From NCBI RefSeq assembly GCF_965279055.1, contig NZ_OZ257125.1, forward strand, positions 3,224,001-3,288,000: a DNA stretch of 64,000 nt, read 5' to 3'. Positions 1-8,617 of this stretch are shown piece by piece (position 1 is the first letter of the stretch; every line of letters starts with the position of its first letter). The notes under the pieces are model-generated. The model ran no database searches. It was not told the DNA's origin and saw only the letters and a program-made list of their open reading frames with translations. This stretch comes from Hydrocarboniphaga sp965279055 (GTDB lineage: Bacteria; Pseudomonadota; Gammaproteobacteria; Nevskiales; Nevskiaceae). Made by a program: the position numbers and the translations under genes.

Positions 1-97
1 GGCCGCACCGGTGCCGGCCGTCGCGCTGCCGCAGCAGCCGCTGCCGGCCGATCCGGCCGCCGTCGCCGCCGATCCGCCGGTCACCGAGGACGAGTGA
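1..97 (+). CDS. mrdA: C-terminal tail of an upstream protein, probably penicillin-binding protein 2 (partial)
   Basis: Only the last 31 codons are in the window, read from base 2 and ending at TGA 95-97. The residues are almost all Ala, Pro, Val and Asp, a low-complexity tail with no domain of its own. The name rests only on position: in gammaproteobacteria the gene just before rodA on the same strand is usually mrdA, the transpeptidase partner of RodA, and its C-terminus is often a proline/alanine-rich extension. It could be another protein. Confidence 0.5.
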   Translation, partial: AAPVPAVALPQQPLPADPAAVAADPPVTEDE

Positions 98-118
98 GAC
101 CGCCATGAATTCGCCGCT

Positions 119-1255
119 ATGAATCCCCTATTTCAGCCGCTGACCTCGTCGCGGCCGCCGCAGCAGGGCCTGTCCGACGTCTTCGGCCGCCTGCATCTGG
201 ACCTGTGGCTGCTGCTGCTGCTGGCCGGCGTCAGCGCGATCGGCCTGATCGTGCTCTATTCGGCCTCCGGGCACTCGATGCCGACGGTGATGAACCAGGC
301 CGAGCGCCTGTTGCTGGGCCTGGCCGTCATGGCGGTGGCCGCGCAGGCGACGCCCGAGATGTACCGCGCGATCGCGCCCTGGTTCTACTCGATGGCGACC
401 CTGCTGCTGGTCATGGTGTTAATACTCGGCGATCACGCCAAGGGCGCGCAGCGCTGGCTGGACTTCGGCGTGGTGCGATTCCAGCCGGCCGAGTTCATGA
501 AGCTGGCGATGCCGCTGTGCGTGGCCAGCTTCCTGCACGGCCGGCCACTGCCGCCGAGCATCTCGACCATCGCGATCACGCTGGCGATCATCGGCGTGCC
601 GACCGTGCTGATCGCGATCCAGCCGGATCTGGGCACCAGCCTGCTGATCGTTGCGGCCGGCGGCTTCGCGCTGTATTTCGGCGGCCTGGGCTATCGCTGG
701 ATCCTCGGCGCGCTGGCCGCGGTCGGTGCCGCGCTGCCGGTGCTGTGGACGCGCCTGCACGACTACCAGCGCCAGCGCGTGCTGACCTTCATGGACCCCG
801 AGAGCGATCCGCTGGGCACCGGCTATCACATCACCCAGAGCAAGATCGCGATCGGCTCCGGCGGCGTGTTCGGCAAGGGCTGGCTCAACGGCACCCAGGC
901 CAAGCTCGACTTCCTGCCCGAGTCGCACACCGATTTCATTTTCGCGGTGTATTCCGAGGAACTCGGCCTGATGGGCGTGCTGTTCCTGCTCGGCCTGTAT
1001 CTGGCGATCGTCGGCCGCTGCCTGTACATCGCGGTGCGAGCACAGGACACGTTTCAGCGGCTGCTGGCCGGCGCGCTGGGCATGACGTTTTTCATCTACG
1101 TCTTCATCAACATGGGCATGGTCATCGGCCTGCTGCCGGTGGTGGGCGTGCCCTTGCCGCTGGTGAGCTACGGCGGCACCTCGATGGTGAGCCTGCTGGC
1201 CGGCTTCGGTATGCTGATGTCCATCCAAACCCATAGAAAACTACTGGCGAGCTGA
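119..1255 (+). CDS. rodA: Rod shape-determining protein RodA, peptidoglycan glycosyltransferase
   Basis: SEDS-family integral membrane enzyme that polymerises lipid II into glycan strands for lateral wall growth, working with PBP2 and the MreBCD complex. The 378 residues are the usual length. About ten hydrophobic segments are visible. Conserved stretches include GAQRWLDFG with QPAEFMK near residues 110-128, GSGGVFGKGW then SHTDFIFAVYSEELG near 240-280, and PLVSYGGTSMV near the end. The ATG at 119 overlaps the stop of a six-codon open frame at 104-121, which may couple translation but is too short to call a gene. The stop codon shares one base with the next start (TGATG), so rodA and mltB are probably translationally coupled. 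Confidence 0.95.
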   Translation: MNPLFQPLTSSRPPQQGLSDVFGRLHLDLWLLLLLAGVSAIGLIVLYSASGHSMPTVMNQAERLLLGLAVMAVAAQATPEMYRAIAPWFYSMATLLLVMVLILGDHAKGAQRWLDFGVVRFQPAEFMKLAMPLCVASFLHGRPLPPSISTIAITLAIIGVPTVLIAIQPDLGTSLLIVAAGGFALYFGGLGYRWILGALAAVGAALPVLWTRLHDYQRQRVLTFMDPESDPLGTGYHITQSKIAIGSGGVFGKGWLNGTQAKLDFLPESHTDFIFAVYSEELGLMGVLFLLGLYLAIVGRCLYIAVRAQDTFQRLLAGALGMTFFIYVFINMGMVIGLLPVVGVPLPLVSYGGTSMVSLLAGFGMLMSIQTHRKLLAS

Positions 1256-2310
1256 TGCGGCCGACCTCAGGGATGACAACCGGCAAGGGCCTGCTGCTGC
1301 TTGGACTTATGGCGCTGGCAGGCCCGGCGCGGTCCGACTATTCCCAGCATCCGCAGGCAGCGGCGCTGTATGCGGCGCTGAAAAGCGAGCATGGTTTCTC
1401 GGCCAGCGATATCGACGCCGTGCGCGCGGCGCTGGTGGAGGCCAATACGATTCCGAGCCTGATCGAGGCCGAGCAGAAGGCGCCGGAACGTACCGAAACC
1501 TGGACGATGTATTCGGCCAAGCGCGTCGACGCGCTGCGCATCAAGCGCGGCGCGCAATTCATCCACGACAACCGCGCGCTGCTGGATCGCGCCGAAACCG
1601 AGTACGGCGTGCCCGGCCCGGTGATCGCCGGCGTGCTCGGGCTTGAAACCAACTTCGGCCGCATCACCGGCGGCGCGCGCGTGCTCGATGCGCTGGCCAC
1701 GCAGGGCTTCGATCATCCGACGCGGACCCGGTTCTTCTTCGAGGAACTCGAGCAGTATTTCGTGTTCTGCCGCGACTTCGGCTTCGCGCCGACGCAGCTC
1801 AAGGGCTCCTACGCCGGCGCGATGGGCTGGGCGCAGTTCATGCCGAGCAACTACCGCCGGCTGGCGGTGGATTTCGACGGCGACGGCAAGCGCGACCTGT
1901 GGAGCGCGGCCGATGCGATCGGCTCGATCGCGCATTACTTCACCGCCTACAAGCCCGATCTGGCCTGGCATCGCGGCGAGCCGCTGATCGTGCCGGCGAA
2001 GCTGCGCGCCGCTCTGGCCGGCAGCGTCGAGCCGAACCAGAAGCGCGCCAGCTACACCGTCGCGCAGCTGCGCGCGGCCGGCGTCGAGCCGGGCGCGCGG
2101 CTGCCGGCGAACCTCGCGGTCGGCCTGATCGAACTGCAGCTCGACAGCGGTACGCTGCCGGCGCAACAGGACAAGGAATACTGGATCGGCCTGCCGAATT
2201 TCTACTCGGTGATGAGCTACAACCCGCGCATCTACTACGCGATGACCGTGAGCCGGCTCGCCTCGGCGATGGCCGCCGAGGCGGCACGCCTCGACCCGGA
2301 CCTGCAATGA
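1255..2310 (+). CDS. mltB: Membrane-bound lytic murein transglycosylase B
   Basis: Periplasmic GH103-type lytic transglycosylase that cleaves the MurNAc-GlcNAc bond to give 1,6-anhydro ends. An N-terminal hydrophobic segment (residues about 11-26) ending in GPARS looks like a cleaved signal peptide. I see no lipobox Cys, so this copy is probably soluble rather than lipid-anchored. The catalytic Glu is E131 in GVLGLETNFG. The family signature GAMGWAQFMPSNY follows near residue 190, then an EF-hand-like DFDGDGKRDLW loop. The start at 1255 overlaps the rodA stop by one base; an alternative ATG lies at 1273. The stop overlaps the rlpA start by four bases' register (ATGA), so the three genes form one unit. 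Confidence 0.93.
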   Translation: MRPTSGMTTGKGLLLLGLMALAGPARSDYSQHPQAAALYAALKSEHGFSASDIDAVRAALVEANTIPSLIEAEQKAPERTETWTMYSAKRVDALRIKRGAQFIHDNRALLDRAETEYGVPGPVIAGVLGLETNFGRITGGARVLDALATQGFDHPTRTRFFFEELEQYFVFCRDFGFAPTQLKGSYAGAMGWAQFMPSNYRRLAVDFDGDGKRDLWSAADAIGSIAHYFTAYKPDLAWHRGEPLIVPAKLRAALAGSVEPNQKRASYTVAQLRAAGVEPGARLPANLAVGLIELQLDSGTLPAQQDKEYWIGLPNFYSVMSYNPRIYYAMTVSRLASAMAAEAARLDPDLQ

Positions 2311-3179
2311 CGCGCTCCGCCCGGCAAAGATCGCGCGACCTCGTCGTCGCGCTGCTGCTGATCACGCTGCTCGCCGCCTGCTCGGCCGGGCCGCCGACGC
2401 GCTCGTCGACGACGCATCGCACGCCGGTGCGCGTGGTGGTCACGCCGGGCGCTGACGGGCCACCGAAAGCGTCGGAAATTCCGTCGGATCTGATGAACAT
2501 TCCCGAGCCGGTGCCCAAGGCCGAACCCAAGAGCCGCTACGGCAATCCGCCGACTTACGAAGCCTTGGGCGAAACCTACAAGACGCTGGATTCCGCGCGC
2601 GGTTTTCGCGAAACCGGCCTGGCCTCGTGGTATGGCCGCAAGTTCCAGGGCCGCAAGACCTCCAGCGGCGAGCCCTTCGACATGTTCAAGCTCACCGCCG
2701 CGCACAAGACCCTGCCGCTGCCGACGTATGCGCGCGTCACCAACATCACCAATGGCCAGAGCATCGTCGTGCGCATCAACGATCGTGGGCCTTTCCACTC
2801 CTCGCGCATCATCGATCTGTCCTACGCAGCGGCTGCCAAGCTGGGTTTGCTCGGCGGCCCGGCGATGGTCGAGCTGGAGGCGCTGACGCCAGGCGAGGAG
2901 CTGCCACCGCCGCCACCGAAACTCGAGTTGCCGGCGCCGGTTCCGTCGCAGCCGAACTATCTGCAGGTCGCCGCGTATTCCGATCCGATCAACGCGGTAT
3001 CGCTGAAGAGCGAGATCAACAAGCTCGGCATCAGCGCCGTCGAAATCCGCAGCGGCACGTTCAACGGCGACCCCATCCATCGCGTGCTGGTCGGCCCGTT
3101 TTCCGAGCAGAACTCGCTGATCGCGACACGCAACCGCCTGCTCAGCGCCGGCCTGGCGGCCGAAGCGGTCAGCCGCTGA
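2307..3179 (+). CDS. rlpA: Septal-ring lipoprotein RlpA (DPBB and SPOR domains)
   Basis: Outer-membrane lipoprotein of the RlpA family; in Pseudomonas RlpA is a lytic transglycosylase acting on denuded glycan at the septum. I place the start at the ATG overlapping the mltB stop because it gives a classic lipoprotein signal with LLAAC and lipidated Cys25. The upstream in-frame extension lies inside mltB and is not credible. Residues about 101-190 are the double-psi beta-barrel (GLASWYGRKFQGRKTSSGE, then VRINDRGPF). Residues about 217-290 are a SPOR repeat that binds denuded peptidoglycan. The linker is Pro-rich. Length 290. Confidence 0.94.
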   Translation: MTRSARQRSRDLVVALLLITLLAACSAGPPTRSSTTHRTPVRVVVTPGADGPPKASEIPSDLMNIPEPVPKAEPKSRYGNPPTYEALGETYKTLDSARGFRETGLASWYGRKFQGRKTSSGEPFDMFKLTAAHKTLPLPTYARVTNITNGQSIVVRINDRGPFHSSRIIDLSYAAAAKLGLLGGPAMVELEALTPGEELPPPPPKLELPAPVPSQPNYLQVAAYSDPINAVSLKSEINKLGISAVEIRSGTFNGDPIHRVLVGPFSEQNSLIATRNRLLSAGLAAEAVSR

Positions 3180-3256
3180 TCAGCGTAAATCACTGAGCTA
3201 AACTTCGCGCGCCGCGGCTGTCGCCTCAGCGCCTCACTGGAACACGAAACAAGTCA

Positions 3257-4426
3257 ATGAAGACCTTTTTGAAGCACACTTTTTCCGCCGCCGCCCTGCT
3301 GCTGACCTCGCTGCAGGCGCAGGCCCAGCTCGACAAGATTCCCGAGCCGCCTTCGATCGACGCCAAGAGCTACGCGCTGATCGATTTCGCCAGCGGCGAG
3401 CTGCTGGCATCGAAGGATCCGGACGCGCGCATCGAGCCGGCGAGCATCACCAAGGTGATGACCACCTACGTCGCCTTCGATGAAATCAAGCGCGGCCGCC
3501 TGCACTACGACGACGAGGCGCTGGTGTCGGAAAAAGCCTGGAAACAGGGCATCGACTCCAGCGAGTCGCGCATGTTTCTCGACGTCGGCAGCCGCGTGAA
3601 GATCATCGACCTGCTGCGCGGCATCATCATCGCCTCGGGCAACGACGCCAGCATCGCGCTGGCCGAACACATCGCCGGCAGCGAGTCCGCGTTCGCCGAG
3701 CTGATGAACCAGTACGCGGCCAAGCTCGGGCTGAAGAACACCCACTTCGTCGACGCCAGCGGCCTGCCCGATCCGGAGCACTACACCACCGCGCGCGACC
3801 TGGCGATGCTCGGCCGCGCGCTGATCCGCGACTTTCCGCAGGACTACAAGATCTATTCGGAGAAATCCTTCAAGTACAAGATCGCGCGTCCGCAGGAAAA
3901 CCGTAACGGCCTGCTGATCAAGGACCCGAGCGTCGACGGCATCAAGACCGGCCACACCAGCTCGGCCGGCTACTGCCTGCTGTCGTCGTCGCAGCGCAAC
4001 GGCCGCCGCCTGATCTCGGCGGTCATGGGCTCCAAGACCTGGGCGTATCGCGAACAGGCCAGCCTGGAGCTGCTGAACTATGGCTTCCGTTTCTACGAAA
4101 TGGTGCCGCTGCTGGGCCCGTCCGCACCGGTGGCGACGATACCGGCGTACAAGGGCGAGCAGGACACGGTCCAGGTCGGCACCTTGCAGCCGGTGTCGTT
4201 GAGCCTGCCGCGCGGCGCCAAGGACCGGGTCAAGATGGAGCCGAAGATCACCCAGCAGGCGATCGCGCCGATCGCGCCGGGCCAGGTCGTCGGCACCATC
4301 GCGATCACGCTCGACGGCAAGCTGATCCGCAACGAGCCGCTGGTCGCGCTGACCGCGGTCGCCGAAGGCGGCCTTTTCACCCGCGCGGTGGACACCGTGC
4401 GGCTGTGGTGGGCCGGTGGGCAGTAA
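3257..4426 (+). CDS. dacA: D-alanyl-D-alanine carboxypeptidase (PBP5/6 family)
   Basis: Removes the terminal D-Ala from stem pentapeptides at the periplasmic face of the inner membrane. A signal peptide covers about residues 1-23 (ending LQAQAQ). All three penicillin-binding motifs are present: SITK with Ser63/Lys66, SGN at 127-129 and KTG at 230-232. A C-terminal beta domain follows, and the last residues (FTRAVDTVRLWWAGGQ) resemble the amphipathic membrane anchor of PBP5. Length 389 is normal. It follows rlpA after a 77-base gap and overlaps lipB by 11 bases. Confidence 0.96.
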   Translation: MKTFLKHTFSAAALLLTSLQAQAQLDKIPEPPSIDAKSYALIDFASGELLASKDPDARIEPASITKVMTTYVAFDEIKRGRLHYDDEALVSEKAWKQGIDSSESRMFLDVGSRVKIIDLLRGIIIASGNDASIALAEHIAGSESAFAELMNQYAAKLGLKNTHFVDASGLPDPEHYTTARDLAMLGRALIRDFPQDYKIYSEKSFKYKIARPQENRNGLLIKDPSVDGIKTGHTSSAGYCLLSSSQRNGRRLISAVMGSKTWAYREQASLELLNYGFRFYEMVPLLGPSAPVATIPAYKGEQDTVQVGTLQPVSLSLPRGAKDRVKMEPKITQQAIAPIAPGQVVGTIAITLDGKLIRNEPLVALTAVAEGGLFTRAVDTVRLWWAGGQ

Positions 4427-5069
4427 CGATCTTCTTTCAACGGGCCCGGTGATCCGGGTCCTGGAAGGACTGTCGGACTACGAGGCGACGCTCGCGCAGA
4501 TGCGGGCATTCACCGAAAGCCGCACCGACGACACGCCGGACGAACTGTGGTTTCTGCAGCATCCGCGCGTGTTCACCCAGGGCCAGGCCGGCAAGGCCGA
4601 GCACCTGCTGATGCCCGGCGACATTCCGGTGATCGCCAGCAATCGCGGCGGCCAGGTGACCTATCACGCGCCGGGCCAGATCGTGGTCTACGTGCTGATG
4701 AACCTGCATCGCGCCGGCTACGGCATCCGTACCCTGGTCGGCCGCATCGAGAACGCGCTGATCGCGACCCTGGCGCGCTACGGCATCAGCGCCTACGCCG
4801 ATCCGGATGCGCGCGGCGTCTACGTCGACATCGACGGCGTGCGTCACAAGATCGCGTCGCTCGGCCTGCGCGTCAGCCGCGGCTGCAGCTATCACGGCCT
4901 GGCGCTGAACACCGACATGGATCTGGAACCTTTCGGCCGCATCAATCCCTGCGGCTATCAGGGGCTGCAGGTGACCCAGGTACGCGATCTCGGGGGCCCG
5001 GCCTTGCCGCAGGTGCGCGCCGACCTCGAATGCGAGTTGCTGAACGAGCTGGCGAAGCCGGCTGATTGA
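4416..5069 (+). CDS. lipB: Octanoyl-[acyl-carrier-protein]-protein N-octanoyltransferase LipB
   Basis: Transfers octanoate from acyl carrier protein to lipoyl domains, the first step of endogenous lipoylation. The signatures are RGGQVTYHAPGQ near residue 78, KIASLGLRVSRGCSYHGLAL near 147-166, and INPCGYQG containing the expected catalytic Cys. The GTG at 4416 overlaps dacA. An in-frame GTG at 4449 (reading VIRVLEGL) would match the usual LipB N-terminus better, so the true start is open. The lipA partner and the ybeD-type gene that often sits between dacA and lipB are not in this window. Confidence 0.93.
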   Translation: MGSNDLLSTGPVIRVLEGLSDYEATLAQMRAFTESRTDDTPDELWFLQHPRVFTQGQAGKAEHLLMPGDIPVIASNRGGQVTYHAPGQIVVYVLMNLHRAGYGIRTLVGRIENALIATLARYGISAYADPDARGVYVDIDGVRHKIASLGLRVSRGCSYHGLALNTDMDLEPFGRINPCGYQGLQVTQVRDLGGPALPQVRADLECELLNELAKPAD

Positions 5070-5109
5070 GTAGCGGCTTGAAACCCAGCTTTTCGCGATG
5101 TAACGCCGG

Positions 5110-5373
5110 CTAGTGCGAAATCATGATCGTACCGATCGCGGTCGCCGGCAGCTTGCCGGCGTCGACGCTGTTGGCGCAGCGCGGCGGATTCGAGGGCGGC
5201 TGCGGGCCCGGTGACTGCACGTTGCGCGTGGTCTTGCAGGGCTTGCTGTCGGCGACGGCGAGCGGCGCATCGCCCTGCGATTTCTTCGGCGACGACGAGC
5301 AGGCCGCCATCATCGACAACAGCGCGGCACAGGCGATGACAGCAGGGCTTTTGTGACTTCTGGCAACACGCAT
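5110..5373 (-). CDS. Small lipoprotein of unknown function
   Basis: 87 residues starting at ATG 5373. A hydrophobic segment ends in the lipobox MAAC, with Cys25 as the lipidation site, followed by a Ser/Lys/Asp linker. The mature part is only about 60 residues and holds two further cysteines (SKPCK and PRCAN) that could form one disulfide. A longer frame reaches 5484 but would bury the signal peptide, so I reject it. It is divergent from mlaF across 109 bases. I recognise no family. Third-position GC and the signal peptide support a real gene. Confidence 0.6.
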   Translation of the reverse strand: MRVARSHKSPAVIACAALLSMMAACSSSPKKSQGDAPLAVADSKPCKTTRNVQSPGPQPPSNPPRCANSVDAGKLPATAIGTIMISH

Positions 5374-5411
5374 GGCGGTGCAGGCTCCCGACGGACCTGA
5401 ATAATTCCCCA

Positions 5412-5417
5412 TACAAT
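5412..5417 (+). promoter_or_regulatory. Possible -10 element for mlaF
   Basis: TACAAT lies in a locally A/T-rich patch (5399-5420) between the divergent lipoprotein and mlaF, 66 bases before the mlaF ATG. No convincing -35 box is seen at the right distance, so this is tentative. Confidence 0.3.
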
Positions 5418-5482
5418 ACGCCGGCCAGGCCCGCCTGCGCATCGCGCAACCATTGGCCGCCCACGGACGTATTGTCTTCAGC

Positions 5483-6316
5483 ATGAACCCGACTACGACT
5501 CATAAGGATGTCCCCGCGGACGTGCTCGTGCGTTGCCGCGGACTGCACTTCCGGCAAGGCCAGCGCGCCATCTACAACGGTATCGACATCGATATCGCGC
5601 GCGGCAAGGTCACTGCGATCCTCGGCCCTTCCGGCACCGGCAAGACGACGCTGTTGCGACTGATCGGCGGCCAGTGGCGGCCCAGCGCCGGCACCGTGGA
5701 ATTCGACGGCACCGACGTGCACAAGCTCGGCCGCAAGCCGCTCTATGAGCTGCGCAAGCGCATGGGCATGCTGTTCCAGAACGGCGCGCTGCTGACCGAT
5801 CTGACGGTGTTCGAGAACGTCGCCTATCCGCTGCGCGAGCACGCGGAGATTCCGCAATCGCTGATCCGCGACATCGTGCTGATGAAGCTGCAGGCGGTTG
5901 GTCTGCGCGGCGCGCGTGATCTTTACCCCGAGGAACTCTCGGGTGGCATGGCGCGCCGCGTGGCGCTGGCGCGGGCCATCGTGCTCGACCCCGACATGGT
6001 CATGTACGACGAGCCTTTCACCGGGCAGGACCCGATCAGCATGGCCGTGCTGATCAAGCTGATCCGCACGCTCAACGAATCGCTGGGACTGACCTCGATC
6101 ATCGTCTCGCACGACATCAAGGAAGTGCTGTCGATTGCGGATTACGCGTACGTGATTTCCGGTGGCAAGGTGCTCGGCCAGGGCACGGCGGACGAAATCC
6201 GCGCCAGCGATTCGCCGTTCGTACGTCAGTTCCTCAACGGCGAGCCGGATGGCCCGATCGCGTTCCATTACAAGGCGCCGGCCTATGCCGACGACCTGCT
6301 GGGAGCGCGCAAATGA
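5483..6316 (+). CDS. mlaF: Phospholipid transport ATP-binding protein MlaF
   Basis: Cytoplasmic ATPase of the Mla complex, which moves phospholipids between outer and inner membrane. From the ATG at 5483 (277 residues) the Walker A is GPSGTGKT at 48-55, the Q-loop Gln is Q99, the signature LSGGM is at 152-156 and the Walker B ends in MVMYDE at 172-177, followed by a switch His in VSHD. An upstream in-frame TTG at 5453 adds ten unconserved residues and is less likely. The stop overlaps the mlaE start by four bases. Confidence 0.94.
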   Translation: MNPTTTHKDVPADVLVRCRGLHFRQGQRAIYNGIDIDIARGKVTAILGPSGTGKTTLLRLIGGQWRPSAGTVEFDGTDVHKLGRKPLYELRKRMGMLFQNGALLTDLTVFENVAYPLREHAEIPQSLIRDIVLMKLQAVGLRGARDLYPEELSGGMARRVALARAIVLDPDMVMYDEPFTGQDPISMAVLIKLIRTLNESLGLTSIIVSHDIKEVLSIADYAYVISGGKVLGQGTADEIRASDSPFVRQFLNGEPDGPIAFHYKAPAYADDLLGARK

Positions 6317-7080
6317 GCGGCGCGATCAAGGTTCTGACCGAGTTCTTCGCCGGACTCGGCCGCTCGGTGTTCTTCCTGCTGCAGATCATTCGCGTGATGC
6401 CGGCGGCGCTGCTGCGGCCGGGCCTGATCGCGCGCCAGATCTACATGCTGGGCCAGCTGTCGATGATCATCATCGTCATTTCCGGCGTGTTCATCGGCAT
6501 GGTGCTGGCGCTGCAGGGCTATCGCACGCTGGTGCGCTTCGGCGCCTCGGAGTCGCTGGGCGTTTTCGTCGCGCTGACCATCATCCGCGAACTCGGGCCG
6601 GTGGTGACGGCGCTGCTGTTCGCCGGCCGGGCGGGCTCGTCCCTGGCCGCCGAACTCGGCCTGATGAAGGCCACCGACCAGCTGTCGGCGATGGAAATGA
6701 TGGCGGTCGATCCGATCGAGCGCGTGATCGCGCCGCGCTTCCTTGCCGGCCTGATCTCGATGCCGCTGCTGACGATGATCTTCGCGGTGATGGCGATCGG
6801 TGTCGCCGGCGGCCATGCGGTCGGTGTGGAACTGCTCAAGGTCGACGCCGGCAGCTACTGGTCGGCGATCCGTGGCTCGGTGGAGTTCGGCGACATCCGC
6901 GACAGCCTGATCAAGGCCAGCGTGTTCGGCTTTGCGGTCAGCTGGATCGCGGTCTACCAGGGCTATACCGCAGCGCCGAACGCCGAAGGCGTGTCGCGCG
7001 CGACGACCTCGACCGTGGTGGTGTCCTCGCTGGCGATTCTGGCGCTGGACTTCATTCTTACCGCATTCATGTTCAATTAA
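6313..7080 (+). CDS. mlaE: Phospholipid transport permease MlaE
   Basis: Inner-membrane permease of the Mla ABC transporter. At 255 residues with about five to six hydrophobic segments it has the normal size. Family-typical stretches are GVFIGMVLALQGY near residue 57, IIRELGPVVTALLFAGRAGS near 90-110, and ATDQLSAMEMMAVDPIERV near 119-138, the coupling region that contacts MlaF. Start ATG overlaps the mlaF stop (ATGA). Confidence 0.94.
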   Translation: MSGAIKVLTEFFAGLGRSVFFLLQIIRVMPAALLRPGLIARQIYMLGQLSMIIIVISGVFIGMVLALQGYRTLVRFGASESLGVFVALTIIRELGPVVTALLFAGRAGSSLAAELGLMKATDQLSAMEMMAVDPIERVIAPRFLAGLISMPLLTMIFAVMAIGVAGGHAVGVELLKVDAGSYWSAIRGSVEFGDIRDSLIKASVFGFAVSWIAVYQGYTAAPNAEGVSRATTSTVVVSSLAILALDFILTAFMFN

Positions 7081-7115
7081 TCGCCTGACCTCATCGTTAG
7101 GCTATAGGTAATCCC

Positions 7116-7655
7116 ATGCAATCGAGAGCTTTGGAAATTCTGGTGGGCTTCTTCGTCTGCCTGGGCGTTGCGGCGGTGTTCGTGCTGACGTTCAAGGCGG
7201 CGAGCATCGACAACGTCGGCAAGGGCCCGACGTATCGCATCACCGCCTCGTTCGACAACATCGGCGGCCTCAAGGCCGGTGCCGCGGTGACGATGGCCGG
7301 TGTCAAGATCGGCCGGGTTCGCGAGATCAAGATCAACCAGCAGACGTTCCAGGCCGATGTCGGTATCGACCTGTCGCAGAGCTACAACAAGATCCCCGAG
7401 GACTCCAACGTCAAGATCCTGACCGCGGGCCTGCTCGGCGAGCAGTACATCGGCGTCGAGCCGGGCGGTTCCGACGACGTGCTCAAGGACGGCAGCGTGG
7501 TCACGCTGACGCAGAGCGCGCTGGTGCTGGAGAACCTGATCGGCCAGTTCCTCGCCAGCCAGGCCGGCCCGAAGGACACCGCGCTCGCCGACGCAATCGG
7601 AAAATTGGCCGACTCCTTGAAAACCAAGGATTCGACCGCACCTGGAGTCAAATGA
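7116..7655 (+). CDS. mlaD: Mla substrate-binding MCE-domain protein MlaD
   Basis: One N-terminal membrane anchor (residues about 6-28) followed by a single MCE domain (YRITASFDNIGGLKAGAAV, then VRV-like strands and LLGEQYIGVEPGG). MlaD forms the hexameric periplasmic ring that holds lipid above MlaE. The length of 179 is slightly longer than the E. coli protein. The 35-base gap after mlaE is the only spacing of note in the operon, and the stop overlaps the mlaC start. Confidence 0.93.
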   Translation: MQSRALEILVGFFVCLGVAAVFVLTFKAASIDNVGKGPTYRITASFDNIGGLKAGAAVTMAGVKIGRVREIKINQQTFQADVGIDLSQSYNKIPEDSNVKILTAGLLGEQYIGVEPGGSDDVLKDGSVVTLTQSALVLENLIGQFLASQAGPKDTALADAIGKLADSLKTKDSTAPGVK

Positions 7656-8329
7656 ACATCATGAAACGTTTCCTGTCGCGCGGCGCCGCTGCCCTGGCCG
7701 CCGCTGCCCTGTCCCTCGGCGCCGTGCTGGCCGCCCCGACCTCACTCGCGGTCACCGCGCCGGACGAGGTCGTGCGCACCGCGTCCAACGATCTGCAGTC
7801 CGACATCGGCAAGAATTTTGCCAAGTACCAGTCGGACAAGGCGGCGTTCTACGGGATGGTCGACACGCGCATCCAGGAGTATTTCGACACCCAGTACATC
7901 GCCCAGCTGATCCTGGCGCGCAACTGGCAGACCGCGACGCCCGACCAGCGCAAGCGCTTCGAAGTGGCGTTCAAGAACATGCTGATCCGCTCCTACGCCG
8001 ACGCGCTGCTGCAGTACCACGACAGCGTCAAGGCCGAGATCAAGCCGGCGCAGATGGCGGCCGACGCGAAGAAGGCGACGGTCAACTCCAGCCTGGTCCG
8101 CAAGGACGGCCCGCCGATCCCGCTGAGCTTCGACATGCGCCTGAAGGATGGGCCGGACGCGGCCTGGAAGGTCTACGACATCAAGGTCGAGAACATTTCG
8201 CTGGTGACCAACTTCCGCAGCCAGGTCGCGGCGCAGGTGAAGTCGTCGAGCCTGGACGCGGTGATCACCAAGCTCGAGAACGGCCAGCAGGTGGTCACGC
8301 CGGTCAAGGCCGAAAGCGCGCAGCAATGA
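7652..8329 (+). CDS. mlaC: Periplasmic phospholipid shuttle MlaC
   Basis: Soluble carrier that ferries phospholipid between the MlaA-porin complex and MlaFEDB. The N-terminus is a Sec signal peptide (Ala-rich, residues about 1-30). The mature part carries the Tol_Tol_Ttg2 family pattern, for example YFDTQYIAQLILARNWQTA and the closing WKVYDIKVENISLVTNFR. The 225 residues are slightly above average. The ATG at 7652 overlaps the mlaD stop; a second ATG nine bases later is possible. Confidence 0.92.
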   Translation: MNIMKRFLSRGAAALAAAALSLGAVLAAPTSLAVTAPDEVVRTASNDLQSDIGKNFAKYQSDKAAFYGMVDTRIQEYFDTQYIAQLILARNWQTATPDQRKRFEVAFKNMLIRSYADALLQYHDSVKAEIKPAQMAADAKKATVNSSLVRKDGPPIPLSFDMRLKDGPDAAWKVYDIKVENISLVTNFRSQVAAQVKSSSLDAVITKLENGQQVVTPVKAESAQQ

Positions 8330-8580
8330 GCGCCGTCGATGGCCCGCTGACGTTCGCGACGCTGAAGGCTCATCTGCCTGAGATGGATCGCGTCGCCGCC
8401 GACGGCACTCTGGACCTGGCGCGCTGCACGCGCATCGACAGCGCCGGTGCCGCCTATCTGATCGAGAGCAGCCGCCGGGCCAAGGCGCGCGGTGGCTCGT
8501 TGAATATCGTCAACGCGAATCAGCAGGTCAAAAACCTGCTGCATTTTTTCGAGCTGGATAAAGTGGTCGCGCTGGCCTGA
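8326..8580 (+). CDS. mlaB: STAS-domain protein MlaB
   Basis: 84-residue single STAS domain that binds MlaF and stimulates its ATPase. The stretch LDLARCTRIDSAGAAYLIES (residues about 26-45) carries the conserved D-S-AG-A pattern of the STAS loop. The ATG overlaps the mlaC stop by four bases, so dosage is probably coupled to the rest of the transporter. Confidence 0.88.
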   Translation: MSAVDGPLTFATLKAHLPEMDRVAADGTLDLARCTRIDSAGAAYLIESSRRAKARGGSLNIVNANQQVKNLLHFFELDKVVALA

Positions 8581-8617
8581 AAAACGCCGCGCATTAGTGT
8601 CAGACAAGGGGATCGTG

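Noticed and set aside
1899..2306. Longer start for rlpA
   Set aside because: The added 136 residues lie inside mltB, have no likeness to RlpA and would place the lipoprotein signal in the middle of the protein.
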